Positions 53,853-62,218 of a stretch of 64,000 nt of DNA are shown here, piece after piece (within the stretch, counting starts at the first letter, position 1; every line of letters begins with the position of its first letter). Origin of the DNA: Galbibacter orientalis DSM 19592 (GTDB lineage Bacteria; Bacteroidota; Bacteroidia; Flavobacteriales; Flavobacteriaceae). A model generated the notes under the pieces. The model made no database searches and had not been told where the DNA came from. It worked only from the letters and a program-made list of their open reading frames with translations. The translations under genes and the position numbers were made by a program. The stretch is from the NCBI RefSeq assembly GCF_000260115.1, contig NZ_JH651380.1, positions 494,213-558,212 on the forward strand. The letters are read 5' to 3'.

Positions 53853-54647
53853 ATGCTAAAATCAATATTTGAAATAACCCAAATGGATTGCCCTTCGGAA
53901 GAAAATCTAATCCGAATGAAATTGGATGGGGTTTCGAGTATAGCGAATCTCGATTTTGATATTACTAATCGAAAACTGACCGTTTTTCACAAAGGTCAAA
54001 TTGATGAAATAGAACAATCAATTTTACAACTTAATTTAGGCGGAAAATTACTCACAACAGAAGAAACAGACCAAATCGAATTCAAAGAACATAAAAACCA
54101 AAAGAAATTACTCTGGACGGTTCTCGGAATAAACTTTGCTTTCTTTGTTATTGAAATGGCAACAGGACTGATTTCTGAATCAATGGGACTTGTTGCCGAT
54201 AGTTTAGATATGCTAGCAGACAGTTTCGTTTATGGAATTAGCTTATTTGCAATAGGTGGCACATTAATCAAAAAGAAAAGAATAGCTAAAATTGCAGGAT
54301 ATTTTCAAATACTACTTGCTACAATAGGATTTTTGGAAGTTTTAAGGCGTTTTTTCGGAGCGGAAAAACTTCCCGACTTTTCCACAATGATTATCGTTTC
54401 GATATTTGCACTTATAGCAAACGGAATTTGTCTTTACATTTTGCAAAAGTCAAAGAGTAAAGATGAGGCACATATGAAAGCAAGTATGATTTTTACTTCA
54501 AATGATGTAATTATAAATACAGGTGTAATTATTGCTGGACTTTTAGTTTACTGGTTGAATTCCAATAAACCAGATTTGATTATAGGAACGATTGTCTTTG
54601 TTTTAGTAATTCAAGGTGCTTTAAGAATATTAAATTTGAGTAAATAA
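53853..54647 (+). CDS. Cation diffusion facilitator with N-terminal HMA-like domain
   Basis: 264 aa: an HMA-like fold (1-70) with MDCPSEENL in place of CxxC, followed by CDF membrane helices (about 85-260). The CDF motif ESMGLVADSLDMLADS supplies the Asp-rich metal site (DxxxD), and the later helix has FTSNDVIIN. It exports a divalent or monovalent metal; specificity is not visible. Confidence 0.88.
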   Translation: MLKSIFEITQMDCPSEENLIRMKLDGVSSIANLDFDITNRKLTVFHKGQIDEIEQSILQLNLGGKLLTTEETDQIEFKEHKNQKKLLWTVLGINFAFFVIEMATGLISESMGLVADSLDMLADSFVYGISLFAIGGTLIKKKRIAKIAGYFQILLATIGFLEVLRRFFGAEKLPDFSTMIIVSIFALIANGICLYILQKSKSKDEAHMKASMIFTSNDVIINTGVIIAGLLVYWLNSNKPDLIIGTIVFVLVIQGALRILNLSK

Positions 54648-54765
54648 ACATATTAAATTCAGATATTCTTTTAATCAGCAAATTCTACAAATCATTCAGC
54701 ATATAATGTAACACATTAAAGTCCTTTAATCCTGAAATTTGCAGTGTACAAATAAGAATGGGTTT

Positions 54766-57027
54766 ATGGAGACAATCAACATATTTGAAACCGAAAAAAA
54801 GAATGTTAAACAGGGAATAAAAGAATCATTCCCAGTTATAGGTATGACCTGCGCATCTTGCGCAGCAAGCGTTGAATCCGTTTTAAAACACACAGATGGC
54901 GTATTTGATGCTAGCGTAAACTTTGCGAGCAGTTCTGTTCTTGTAGAGTACGACAAAGAGTTGAGTCCTAATCAACTTCAAAATGCACTTCGCGAAGTTG
55001 GTTATGACATAATCATTGATGCGGAGAATCCTTCAGCAGTACAACAAGAACTACAGCAAAAACATTATCAAGACATAAAAAACCGTACTATCTGGTCGGC
55101 CATACTTACCCTTCCCATTTTTGTATTAGGAATGTTTTTTATGCAATGGGAACCAGGTAAGTGGATTTCTTTGGTGTTGACTTTTCCAATTCTTTTTTGG
55201 TTCGGTCGTAGCTTTTTCATCAATGCTTTCAAGCAAGCCAAACACGGTAAATCAAATATGGATACGCTTGTAGCCTTGAGTACAGGAATCGCTTTTCTGT
55301 TTAGTGTGTTCAACACTTTTTTTCCTGAATTTTGGTTGAATCGTGGTATCGAGCCTCACGTTTATTATGAGGCGGCAACGGTAATTATAACCTTTATTTC
55401 CTTGGGGAAACTATTGGAGGAAAAGGCAAAGTCAAATACATCTTCAGCCATTAAAAAATTAATGGGACTACAGCCTAAAACGTTGAAAATTATTGAGAAT
55501 GGTGAAGAAAAGGAAATTCCTATTTCGTCTGTTCAAGTAGGTCAGACCATTTTAGTGCGTCCGGGAGAAAAGATTCCTGTGGATGGAGAAGTATCTAAAG
55601 GAAGCTCGTATGTAGATGAAAGTATGATTACGGGAGAACCTGTTCCTGTTGAAAAAATAAAAGATGAAAAGGTATTTGCAGGCACGGTAAATCAAAAAGG
55701 GAGTTTTCAATTTACTGCCGAAAAAGTAGGTGGAGAAACCTTATTGTCCCAAATCATTAAAATGGTTCAGGAAGCCCAAGGAAGCAAAGCACCTGTTCAG
55801 AAACTGGTCGATAAAATTGCTGGAATATTTGTTCCTGTCGTATTGGCTATATCTATTATTACATTCATCGTCTGGATGTCAGTAGGTGGCGACAATGGCT
55901 TCTCGCAAGCCTTATTGACATCTGTAGCCGTATTGGTTATCGCTTGTCCCTGTGCCTTGGGCTTGGCAACGCCTACTGCCATAATGGTCGGCATAGGCAA
56001 AGGAGCTGAAAATAATATTCTTATAAAAGATGCCGAAAGTTTGGAACTCGGTTATAAAGTGAATGCTGTTATCCTTGATAAAACTGGTACTATTACCGAA
56101 GGAAAACCATTAGTAACTGATATGCTTTGGAAGGATAAACTTGAAAATAGCAATGAATACAAAAAAATTCTTTTGGCTATCGAAGCACAATCAGAACATC
56201 CCTTGGCAGGGGCTGTAGTCAACCACTTAAAAGATGAAAATGTTGAACAAACTGAAATGGCTTCCTTCGAAAGTATCACAGGAAAGGGGGTAAAAGCTCA
56301 AACAGAAAATGGTTCAAAATACTATGTTGGAAACCATAAGCTAATGGTTGAAAAGAATATTCAAATCGACGCTTCCTTAATGCAAACGGCAGAAAGTCTC
56401 GAAGAGCAGGCTAAAACGGTCATTTTCTTTGGCAATGAAAAGCAAGTGCTGGCGATACTCGCCATTGCTGACAAGATTAAGGAAACTTCAAAAAAAGCCA
56501 TAGCAACGCTTCAAGAAAGAGGCATTGAGGTCTATATGCTTACTGGAGATAACAATAAAACCGCATCTGCTGTCGCAAAACAAGTAGGAATAACAACAAA
56601 TTACCAAGGAGAAGTGATGCCTTCGGACAAAGCTGCTTTTGTTGAAAAATTACAAGCAGAAGGAAAGATAGTAGCGATGGTTGGTGATGGCATAAACGAT
56701 TCCCACGCTTTGGCGCAAGCCAATGTGAGTATTGCTATGGGCAAAGGTTCGGATATCGCAATGGATGTAGCAAAAATGACCTTGATAACATCAGATTTAC
56801 AATCTATCCCAAAAGCATTGGAACTATCAAAAAGAACCGTGTTGGGCATACGTCAGAACTTATTCTGGGCATTTATTTACAACATTATTGGCATTCCAAT
56901 TGCAGCGGGAGTTCTTTATCCTGTAAATGGGTTTTTGTTGGATCCGATGATTGCAGGTGCAGCAATGGCATTCAGTAGTGTATCCGTAGTTGCAAATAGC
57001 TTAAGACTTAAACGAGTAAAACTTTAA
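54766..57027 (+). CDS. copA: CPC-type copper P-ATPase (CopA-like)
   Basis: About 753 aa from the ATG at 54766 ([11 protein letters not shown]); the frame is open to 54739. One N-terminal HMA domain with [12 protein letters not shown], the membrane metal site [12 protein letters not shown] (CPC), phosphorylation motif [12 protein letters not shown] loop [17 protein letters not shown] and hinge [15 protein letters not shown]. Exports Cu(I) from the cytoplasm to the periplasm. It is followed by a free HMA chaperone and is distinct from the CPH-type ATPase at 17146. Confidence 0.95.
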   Translation: METINIFETEKKNVKQGIKESFPVIGMTCASCAASVESVLKHTDGVFDASVNFASSSVLVEYDKELSPNQLQNALREVGYDIIIDAENPSAVQQELQQKHYQDIKNRTIWSAILTLPIFVLGMFFMQWEPGKWISLVLTFPILFWFGRSFFINAFKQAKHGKSNMDTLVALSTGIAFLFSVFNTFFPEFWLNRGIEPHVYYEAATVIITFISLGKLLEEKAKSNTSSAIKKLMGLQPKTLKIIENGEEKEIPISSVQVGQTILVRPGEKIPVDGEVSKGSSYVDESMITGEPVPVEKIKDEKVFAGTVNQKGSFQFTAEKVGGETLLSQIIKMVQEAQGSKAPVQKLVDKIAGIFVPVVLAISIITFIVWMSVGGDNGFSQALLTSVAVLVIACPCALGLATPTAIMVGIGKGAENNILIKDAESLELGYKVNAVILDKTGTITEGKPLVTDMLWKDKLENSNEYKKILLAIEAQSEHPLAGAVVNHLKDENVEQTEMASFESITGKGVKAQTENGSKYYVGNHKLMVEKNIQIDASLMQTAESLEEQAKTVIFFGNEKQVLAILAIADKIKETSKKAIATLQERGIEVYMLTGDNNKTASAVAKQVGITTNYQGEVMPSDKAAFVEKLQAEGKIVAMVGDGINDSHALAQANVSIAMGKGSDIAMDVAKMTLITSDLQSIPKALELSKRTVLGIRQNLFWAFIYNIIGIPIAAGVLYPVNGFLLDPMIAGAAMAFSSVSVVANSLRLKRVKL

Positions 57028-57047
57028 TAATAAATAAATTCAATACT

Positions 57048-57260
57048 ATGAAAACTTTAAAATTTAAAACAAATATCAATTGTGGTGGGTGCGTATCAAA
57101 AGTCACCCCTTTTTTAAACAAACAAGAAGGTGTAGAAAGTTGGGAAGTAGATACCTCTAATCCTGATAAAATCCTAACCATTGAAAGCGATGGTGTAACC
57201 GAAGAAGATGTAAAGGCGACTTTGCAAAAAGTGGGATTTAAGGCCGAACCTGTAGATTAA
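57048..57260 (+). CDS. copZ: HMA-domain copper chaperone
   Basis: 70 aa HMA fold with metal site NINCGGCVSKVTPF (CxxC). It starts 20 bases after CopA and should deliver Cu(I) to it. It is the last full gene of the cargo before the repeat starts at 57340. Confidence 0.9.
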   Translation: MKTLKFKTNINCGGCVSKVTPFLNKQEGVESWEVDTSNPDKILTIESDGVTEEDVKATLQKVGFKAEPVD

Positions 57261-57272
57261 TACGTTTTTAAT

Positions 57273-57386
57273 ATGGCTTATATTTTTATTTCGGTTGTGA
57301 TTGTTCTTTTTGCTGTTCATTTTTATAGAAAAGCAAAACGCTCAAAGTGGTGCCAATCCTGTTCTAAAAGAAACTCAAGTAAATAA
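57273..57386 (+). CDS. Chimeric 37-aa ORF across the repeat junction
   Basis: It begins MAYIFISVVIVLFAVHFYRK (a membrane helix) in the cargo and runs over 57340 into the fructokinase tail in another frame, ending in CQSCSKRNSSK. The N-terminal helix may be the start of a small gene cut off by the junction; the C-terminal Cys residues come by chance from the fragment. Confidence 0.4.
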   Translation: MAYIFISVVIVLFAVHFYRKAKRSKWCQSCSKRNSSK

Positions 57387-57423
57387 TTTTATTTATGGGA
57401 AAGAAGCAATATTGAAAAATTAA
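57340..57423 (+). pseudogene. Fructokinase 3' fragment
   Basis: 84 bases identical to 8140-8223, including the stop codon. No start or upstream part is present. It marks the left edge of the repeated unit. Confidence 0.9.
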
Positions 57424-57927
57424 TTTAACTCAAATTACGAGGATGTATAAATAGAGTAAGCTATGGCACTCAGTTTATCATAGTACCATAGATTAGGATG
57501 TACAAAGAGAAATAGTAGGATGATTTTTATAAAATTAAACGCTCAAAGGAGTATTAAGTGAAATCTGAATTTCGGTCTATGTGGTTGCATGAGGAAGAAT
57601 TAAGCAGTACAACCCCAGTAGCCTACCTCCTTGAATTCCTTAACCTTGAGAGCCAAACTAGGCAATGGAAAAAATACATAGCGGCTCAAAAACTGAAAGC
57701 AAAACAAAGCAATCAATTGGAACTGTTTTAAGGATACCTACGTTTTGGAAATTCTATTAGGATTAGGGGTGGAGGAATAATCAGTTAGGAGATTATAAAA
57801 CATCCCTTCGTAAAACTGAACTTTTTCGTTAAGAATTTTAAGAAATAGTAACTGATGTACATCTTAAGATCTGTAAGAAAAAATCATTTTTCTATTTATA
57901 TTGCATCCTGAATTTAAAAAAAATACC
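57424..57927. other. Intergenic stretch before the H1-like gene, copy 2
   Basis: Same as 8224-8727 with at most single-base changes. Contains the GTG-start ORF; otherwise nothing recognised. Confidence 0.5.
57558..57731 (+). CDS. Small hypothetical protein (57 aa, GTG start), copy 2
   Basis: Identical to 8358-8531, with the same AAAGGAG upstream. No family recognised. Confidence 0.4.
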   Translation: MKSEFRSMWLHEEELSSTTPVAYLLEFLNLESQTRQWKKYIAAQKLKAKQSNQLELF

Positions 57928-58104
57928 ATGAAAGATTTAATTTCAAAGATCGAAGCCGAATTCGAATCATTTCAAAAAGATGCAAACTCGCAACTAGAAA
58001 GTGGAAATAAAGCAGCTGGAACCAGAGCGCGTAAAGCCTCTTTAGAGCTTACAAAGCTTTTTAAAGAGTTTAGAAAAGTGTCAGTTGAAGAAGGAAAAAA
58101 ATAG
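57928..58104 (+). CDS. Histone H1-like (Hc1 family) protein, copy 2
   Basis: 58 aa, protein identical to copy 1, with silent third-position changes (for example near 58041-58083), which suggests selection on the protein. Start chosen at ATG 57928. Confidence 0.75.
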   Translation: MKDLISKIEAEFESFQKDANSQLESGNKAAGTRARKASLELTKLFKEFRKVSVEEGKK

Positions 58105-58114
58105 GTAAATAAAA

Positions 58115-58144
58115 AAGGCAGACTAATTGGTGTTAGTCTGCCTT
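58115..58144. terminator. Bidirectional hairpin terminator, copy 2
   Basis: Same 12-bp stem AAGGCAGACTAA / TTAGTCTGCCTT as in copy 1, between convergent genes. Confidence 0.8.
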
Positions 58145-58196
58145 ATCATGATCGCTATTATAGTAATAGCAAAAGAGAGCGTTTATGTATTTATAG

Positions 58197-58526
58197 TTAA
58201 GAATTATCTACTATTGCTGCATCAGGTGCATTTGATTTAACAGAAGCGATTCCAGTTTCCATAGCCGAAGTACTCGAATACATCTCACTAGTACCAATTA
58301 CTTGACCATTACTCGATTTTAAATTAAAAAACGGACTTCCATCTTTGGCGGTATTCCGTTCGAACATTGCATCATCTTGAGCATTTTTCTTTACAGAGTC
58401 GATACCATTCTCACAAGCTGATTTAGTAGTGTACCCTTGACTACTTAAGATGACTTGTCCATTCGTAGCTTTTAGATTAAACCGATATTTATCAGATGTA
58501 TCGGTGTTTATTTCAAATTTTCCCAT
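58197..58526 (-). CDS. YegP-like protein with two DUF1508 repeats, copy 2
   Basis: 109 aa, protein identical to copy 1; a few silent differences. Two DUF1508 repeats as described for copy 1. Confidence 0.85.
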   Translation of the reverse strand: MGKFEINTDTSDKYRFNLKATNGQVILSSQGYTTKSACENGIDSVKKNAQDDAMFERNTAKDGSPFFNLKSSNGQVIGTSEMYSSTSAMETGIASVKSNAPDAAIVDNS

Positions 58527-59238
58527 GGTTTGTTAATTTTAGTTTGAATATAAAACTTTTAGAGAAAGTTTCAAAATATCCTATACGTTATTGAAAAAAT
58601 TAAGAGTATAAATCAGTCTATTTAAGATAGTATTTTTTTAAATCCACCGCGCTCCTCATTTTTCATTTTCTAAAAAGCCTTTTTGGTAAATCCTTCTTTT
58701 GGATTTACTCGGCAAAGTCCTGAAAATAAAAATTGAGTCTTCCCCACATTTTAAGGGTTTTATAATAAAAGAAGCCGTTACCTGTTTTTCGGGATAACGA
58801 AAAACAGCGGTAGTGGTCTAAGGATTGCTAACCCGAAATCATTTTTTTAGGCGTTTAACTTCCCGTACACGCCTGCAAAAATGTATCGGCTAAGCATTCC
58901 TAAACCCCTATAGAACCTGTCAAGACTATAACAAGTTTTGCTTAGAAATAAGGTTTCTACTTCCTTGTAAATCCTAGGATTTACTGGCGTCAGCAGACAC
59001 TCCTGATTTCTGCTCAAAAGTCTTGACAGAACCTACTGCTTTTATAAGTGCTATGCACGCAAGAAGGCAAACAAACACCCCTTAAAATGTTAGCTTATTA
59101 ATAGGATGAATCTTTTAAATGAAATACTGAACACTATTTTTTAAACTAGTGAAAAATTCAAGAAACTTCATTGCTAAAGAACTTCACTCAAAGGCTTGCA
59201 GACAAAGGGCATTTAGTAACCTTTTAAATTTTTTAATT
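58527..59238. other. Hairpin-dense noncoding block, copy 2
   Basis: Same hairpins as 9327-10039. Differences from copy 1 are few and mostly outside stems, apart from loss of the AAAAAGGCCTTTTT palindrome. Confidence 0.6.
58917..59029. ncRNA. Candidate structured RNA or origin element, copy 2
   Basis: All stems of the copy 1 structure (outer CTGTCAAGACT/AGTCTTGACAG, central 18-bp palindrome) are unchanged. Confidence 0.4.
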
Positions 59239-59583
59239 ATGAGTACTTTAAAAAATCAAGTGCAACTTATCGGAAACGTAGGACAAGAACCACAAGTAAC
59301 CGTTTTAGACAATGGCAAAAAAGTAGCTAGAATTTCCTTAGCAACTAATGAGAACTTTAAAAACTCCAAAGGCGAGAAACAAACCAATACCGACTGGCAT
59401 CAACTTGTTGCCTGGGGGAAAGTAGCTTCTCTTATCGAAGACTATGTATTTACGGGGAAAGAGATTGCCGTTCAAGGAAAACTGTCCTCACGTTCCTATG
59501 AAGACAAAGAAGGCGTAAAACGCTATGTAACCGAGGTTATCGTTTCAGAGATTTTATTTCTTGGTGGAAACCAAGCAAGTTAA
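59239..59583 (+). CDS. ssb: Single-stranded DNA-binding protein, copy 2
   Basis: 114 aa from ATG 59239, identical in protein to copy 1 with several silent changes. OB-fold, no acidic tail. The region upstream in the same frame (from 59149) differs in amino acids between copies, which supports the later start. Confidence 0.9.
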   Translation: MSTLKNQVQLIGNVGQEPQVTVLDNGKKVARISLATNENFKNSKGEKQTNTDWHQLVAWGKVASLIEDYVFTGKEIAVQGKLSSRSYEDKEGVKRYVTEVIVSEILFLGGNQAS

Positions 59584-59588
59584 AAAGC

Positions 59589-59618
59589 AATACAGCAGGT
59601 CCCCCGACCTGCTGTATT
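59589..59618 (+). terminator. Hairpin terminator after ssb, copy 2
   Basis: Stem AATACAGCAGGTC / GACCTGCTGTATT with CCCC loop, three pairs longer than in copy 1. Confidence 0.75.
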
Positions 59619-59652
59619 TAACTATTTCGGATCAATTTAAAATTGAATAGTT

Positions 59653-60102
59653 ATGTTAAACAAAGTTAATGAAATTCAACTCTCGTATAAAGAAAGTTTT
59701 TTGACCAGTTGTGAAACAACTATTTCCAGTAGTAGCAAAGCTGCTGCTATTCTTTTACAATCCTTTGATATGAATACCATCGCTTTACAAGAGACTTTTA
59801 AAGTCTTATTGTTAAATAATTCGAATAAGGTAAAAGGAGTTTATACGCTTTCCATAGGCGGAATTACGGGTACGCTGGTTGATATCCGCATTTTATTTGC
59901 AGTCGTACTAAAGAGCCTTAGTACAGCGGTTATTTTATGTCATAACCATCCCAGTGGTACACTCAAGGCCAGTGAATTGGATAAGGAAATCACGGAAAAG
60001 ATTCGCAAAGCAGGTTCGTATCTTGATGTGAAAGTATTAGACCATATTATTTTAAGCCCCGATGGGAAGTACTTCAGTTTTGCAGATAATGGTTTGTTAT
60101 AA
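59653..60102 (+). CDS. radC: RadC-like JAB-domain protein, copy 2
   Basis: 149 aa with CHNHPSG and Asp of the JAB metal site. LSPDGKYF keeps the Asp that is Cys in copy 1, so this copy looks like the standard form. The second half is diverged from copy 1 at DNA level while flanks are nearly identical. Confidence 0.87.
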   Translation: MLNKVNEIQLSYKESFLTSCETTISSSSKAAAILLQSFDMNTIALQETFKVLLLNNSNKVKGVYTLSIGGITGTLVDIRILFAVVLKSLSTAVILCHNHPSGTLKASELDKEITEKIRKAGSYLDVKVLDHIILSPDGKYFSFADNGLL

Positions 60103-60125
60103 ATTGAATTTTAAAGTATACTATA

Positions 60126-60323
60126 ATGGTCTATTTAAATTATAACAACCTCGATAACGAAACCCAAAATCGGTTGCTTTCCATGTCCAAAAAAGATGTG
60201 GAAAATCGATTTGGGAAACAATTAAAGCACTACGCTAGGGAACATTATGTAAATTATGAATCCCTATTGGAAGAAGAAGCGATACGAAATCTATACAATT
60301 ATACGTATGTTTTCAATATCTAA
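60126..60323 (+). CDS. Hypothetical protein (65 aa), copy 2
   Basis: Same as 11031-11228 with two residue changes. Follows radC by 23 bases, with no 33-aa ORF between. Confidence 0.65.
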   Translation: MVYLNYNNLDNETQNRLLSMSKKDVENRFGKQLKHYAREHYVNYESLLEEEAIRNLYNYTYVFNI

Positions 60324-60344
60324 ATAGCAAATAACAACAATCAC

Positions 60345-60370
60345 GCCCATCGATTATGATGGGCTTTTTT
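60345..60370 (+). terminator. Rho-independent terminator after the 65-aa gene, copy 2
   Basis: Stem GCCCATC / GATGGGC with short loop followed by a T7 run. Confidence 0.85.
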
Positions 60371-60473
60371 TATGTGTAATCCCTTGAAATGAGTATCTTT
60401 AAATCGTAAGGCAGCAGCCTTTTTGGTCATAAAAATAGGTTCGTTTTGACAGCTTTCCAAACGGACGATTTGA

Positions 60474-60614
60474 CTTTCCTTATATGACCATATCACACAA
60501 TTGAAATAAGGCACCCACCTTGGTGGGATGTATGAATTTTGTCTCTGCGGGACAAAATGGAGTAGCAAGAGGGTAACCCGCTGACGCGTGGTTACTGATT
60601 TGAATTGTTAGTAT
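60474..60614. other. Putative oriT region upstream of bfmA, copy 2
   Basis: Same three inverted repeats as in copy 1. The first is CCCACCTTGGTGGG (60514-60527), where the central base changed but the arms are kept; the GTAACC/GGTTAC hairpin with CGCTGACGCG is unchanged. This copy stands before intact mob genes, so it is the better oriT candidate. Confidence 0.45.
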
Positions 60615-60732
60615 TTGATAGGGATTGCCTAGAATTCATATCAAAATACATGTCAATAGGGGGAGACTAAAGTTCGTTTTTTACTAAAAAAACCGCTTAG
60701 CCCAGTAAAACCTATACAAATTTTACTAAAAA

Positions 60733-61125
60733 ATGGATAAAGGATACGAAAAAGAACCCTTTGTGACGGTTAAAATAAAGGAATCCGTGATGAAGAAATT
60801 TAGGAGCTATTGCAAACAATTGGGGTGTTCTCAATCCATGACTTTATTAGTGATGTTGGAATTTTTTGAAACGAGTGGGATCTCTCCAAAAGAACGCATG
60901 GATTCTAAAATGCAGACCTTAGAAAGCTTAGTGAAAAAAAGAATCAATCATGTGATTGCGGTGATTAAAGAACAAGAAAAGACGCAGACAAAACCTACTT
61001 TGTCAATGTTAAAAGCCCTTTTTGAAGGCGCAGCCCTCAAGGATACACCCAAGTTTGTGGAAAAGAAGCCCAAGAAAAAGCCTCCCAAGTTTGTAGAGAA
61101 GAAAAGAGATGTAGATGAATTATAA
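60733..61125 (+). CDS. bfmA: BfmA/BtgA-family mobilization protein
   Basis: Intact 130-aa protein: helix-rich N-terminal DNA-binding part (VTVKIKESVMKKFRSYCKQ), then a Lys/Pro-rich tail and the ending KRDVDEL. It helps the relaxase recognise oriT. MobB starts five bases later, so the two are in one operon. The paired TTTTACTAAAAAA repeats precede its start. Confidence 0.9.
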   Translation: MDKGYEKEPFVTVKIKESVMKKFRSYCKQLGCSQSMTLLVMLEFFETSGISPKERMDSKMQTLESLVKKRINHVIAVIKEQEKTQTKPTLSMLKALFEGAALKDTPKFVEKKPKKKPPKFVEKKRDVDEL

Positions 61126-61130
61126 AGGAA

Positions 61131-62207
61131 ATGCTTATGTATGTAACAATATCAGCACAAAAATTAGAAGGCAGTTATCCGCAAAGTGTAAGCGGTTATG
61201 TAGCGTATCTAGAAAAAGAAAATGAAGGGGTCTCCAAAGAGGAAATGGAACATTTTTTTAATCAATATGGGGAAGCAATAAATAGGGAGGAGGTTATTAA
61301 AGAAATTGATAGCAATACCGCAAAGCTAAAGAAAACAGAGCCTAAGTTTTATTCCATTACCATCAATCCAAGTCAACGTGAACTAAGGGCTATAAACAAT
61401 TCTGTAACTGATTTAAAACGATACACCAAAGCAGTAATGGAAGCCTATGTAACCTCTTTTAATCGTGAAATCAATGGAAGAAATGTGACCATTGCTGATA
61501 TAAAATATTATGCAAAACTAGAGCATAAGCGTTATTTCAAAGGAAGCGATACGGAAATTATAGAAAATCAAAAGTATGCTAGTGAGATCCTTAAGCTCAA
61601 GCAAGAACTTCGCAAGTTTCCTATGGAAATTCAGAGCGCTCAGAAGGGAACGCAACCAACTGCTAAAAAAGCGAAATTGGTCAAACAAAGAGAACTGCAT
61701 AAGCGCATAGAACAGTTGGAAAGGGAAGCGCCCCATCAGCTGCATGGCAAGCGCATTGTTCAAGGGATGGAGAAACCCGGGAATCAATCCCATATCCATA
61801 TTATTGTTAGTAGAAAGGATGCTACCAATAGCGTAAGTCTTTCTCCTGGGAGTACCTATAAAGCTTCCAAAGTAACCATCAATGGGAAAGAAGTGAAAAG
61901 GGGATTCGATAGGAATCAATTTTATAAAGATGCTGAAAAGGTATTTGATAGAATGTTTGCATACAATCGGAATTATGTGGAATCCTATAAAGCACGAAAG
62001 CTATTAAAGCATAAGCCTACGAAATTCTTTTTGAAAGTGTTGCAACTCCCATCAAATGAGAAAGCCCTTGCATTGAAATTACTAAAAGAGCAACAGGTCC
62101 CCGTGACTACCATTCCTACCAATAAAGTGCAACTGGCAATTAAAGCACTTAAACAGGTTAAAAAAGGAATTGATGTTGGGATTCGCTCATCATCCATTGG
62201 ATATTAA
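61131..62207 (+). CDS. mobB: MobB-type relaxase (DUF5712 family)
   Basis: 358 aa mobilization relaxase of the Bacteroidota MobB/BtgB type, which nicks oriT and leads the strand. Seen: N-terminal YVTISAQKLEGSYPQS, the conserved KFYSITINPSQRE block, Tyr-rich YYAKLEHKRYF, and the histidine metal-site motif QSHIHIIVSRKD near residue 223. ATG at 61131 or 61137 are both possible. Confidence 0.9.
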   Translation: MLMYVTISAQKLEGSYPQSVSGYVAYLEKENEGVSKEEMEHFFNQYGEAINREEVIKEIDSNTAKLKKTEPKFYSITINPSQRELRAINNSVTDLKRYTKAVMEAYVTSFNREINGRNVTIADIKYYAKLEHKRYFKGSDTEIIENQKYASEILKLKQELRKFPMEIQSAQKGTQPTAKKAKLVKQRELHKRIEQLEREAPHQLHGKRIVQGMEKPGNQSHIHIIVSRKDATNSVSLSPGSTYKASKVTINGKEVKRGFDRNQFYKDAEKVFDRMFAYNRNYVESYKARKLLKHKPTKFFLKVLQLPSNEKALALKLLKEQQVPVTTIPTNKVQLAIKALKQVKKGIDVGIRSSSIGY

Positions 62208-62218
62208 AGTGGAGAAGG

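Larger units (their letters stand above)
57340..61106 (+). repeat. 3.8 kb direct repeat, copy 2 (mobile-element backbone)
   Basis: Matches 8140-12012. The first 84 bases equal the fructokinase 3' end, here a gene fragment without its start. Copy 2 has the intact bfmA and continues into mobB and mobC, so it is the functional version of the backbone. It lacks the 33-aa ORF of copy 1. Confidence 0.95.

Noticed and set aside
8140..57339. A simple integrase-driven genomic island
   Set aside because: No tyrosine or serine recombinase is encoded anywhere in the window, so integrase-mediated insertion cannot be supported from this sequence alone.
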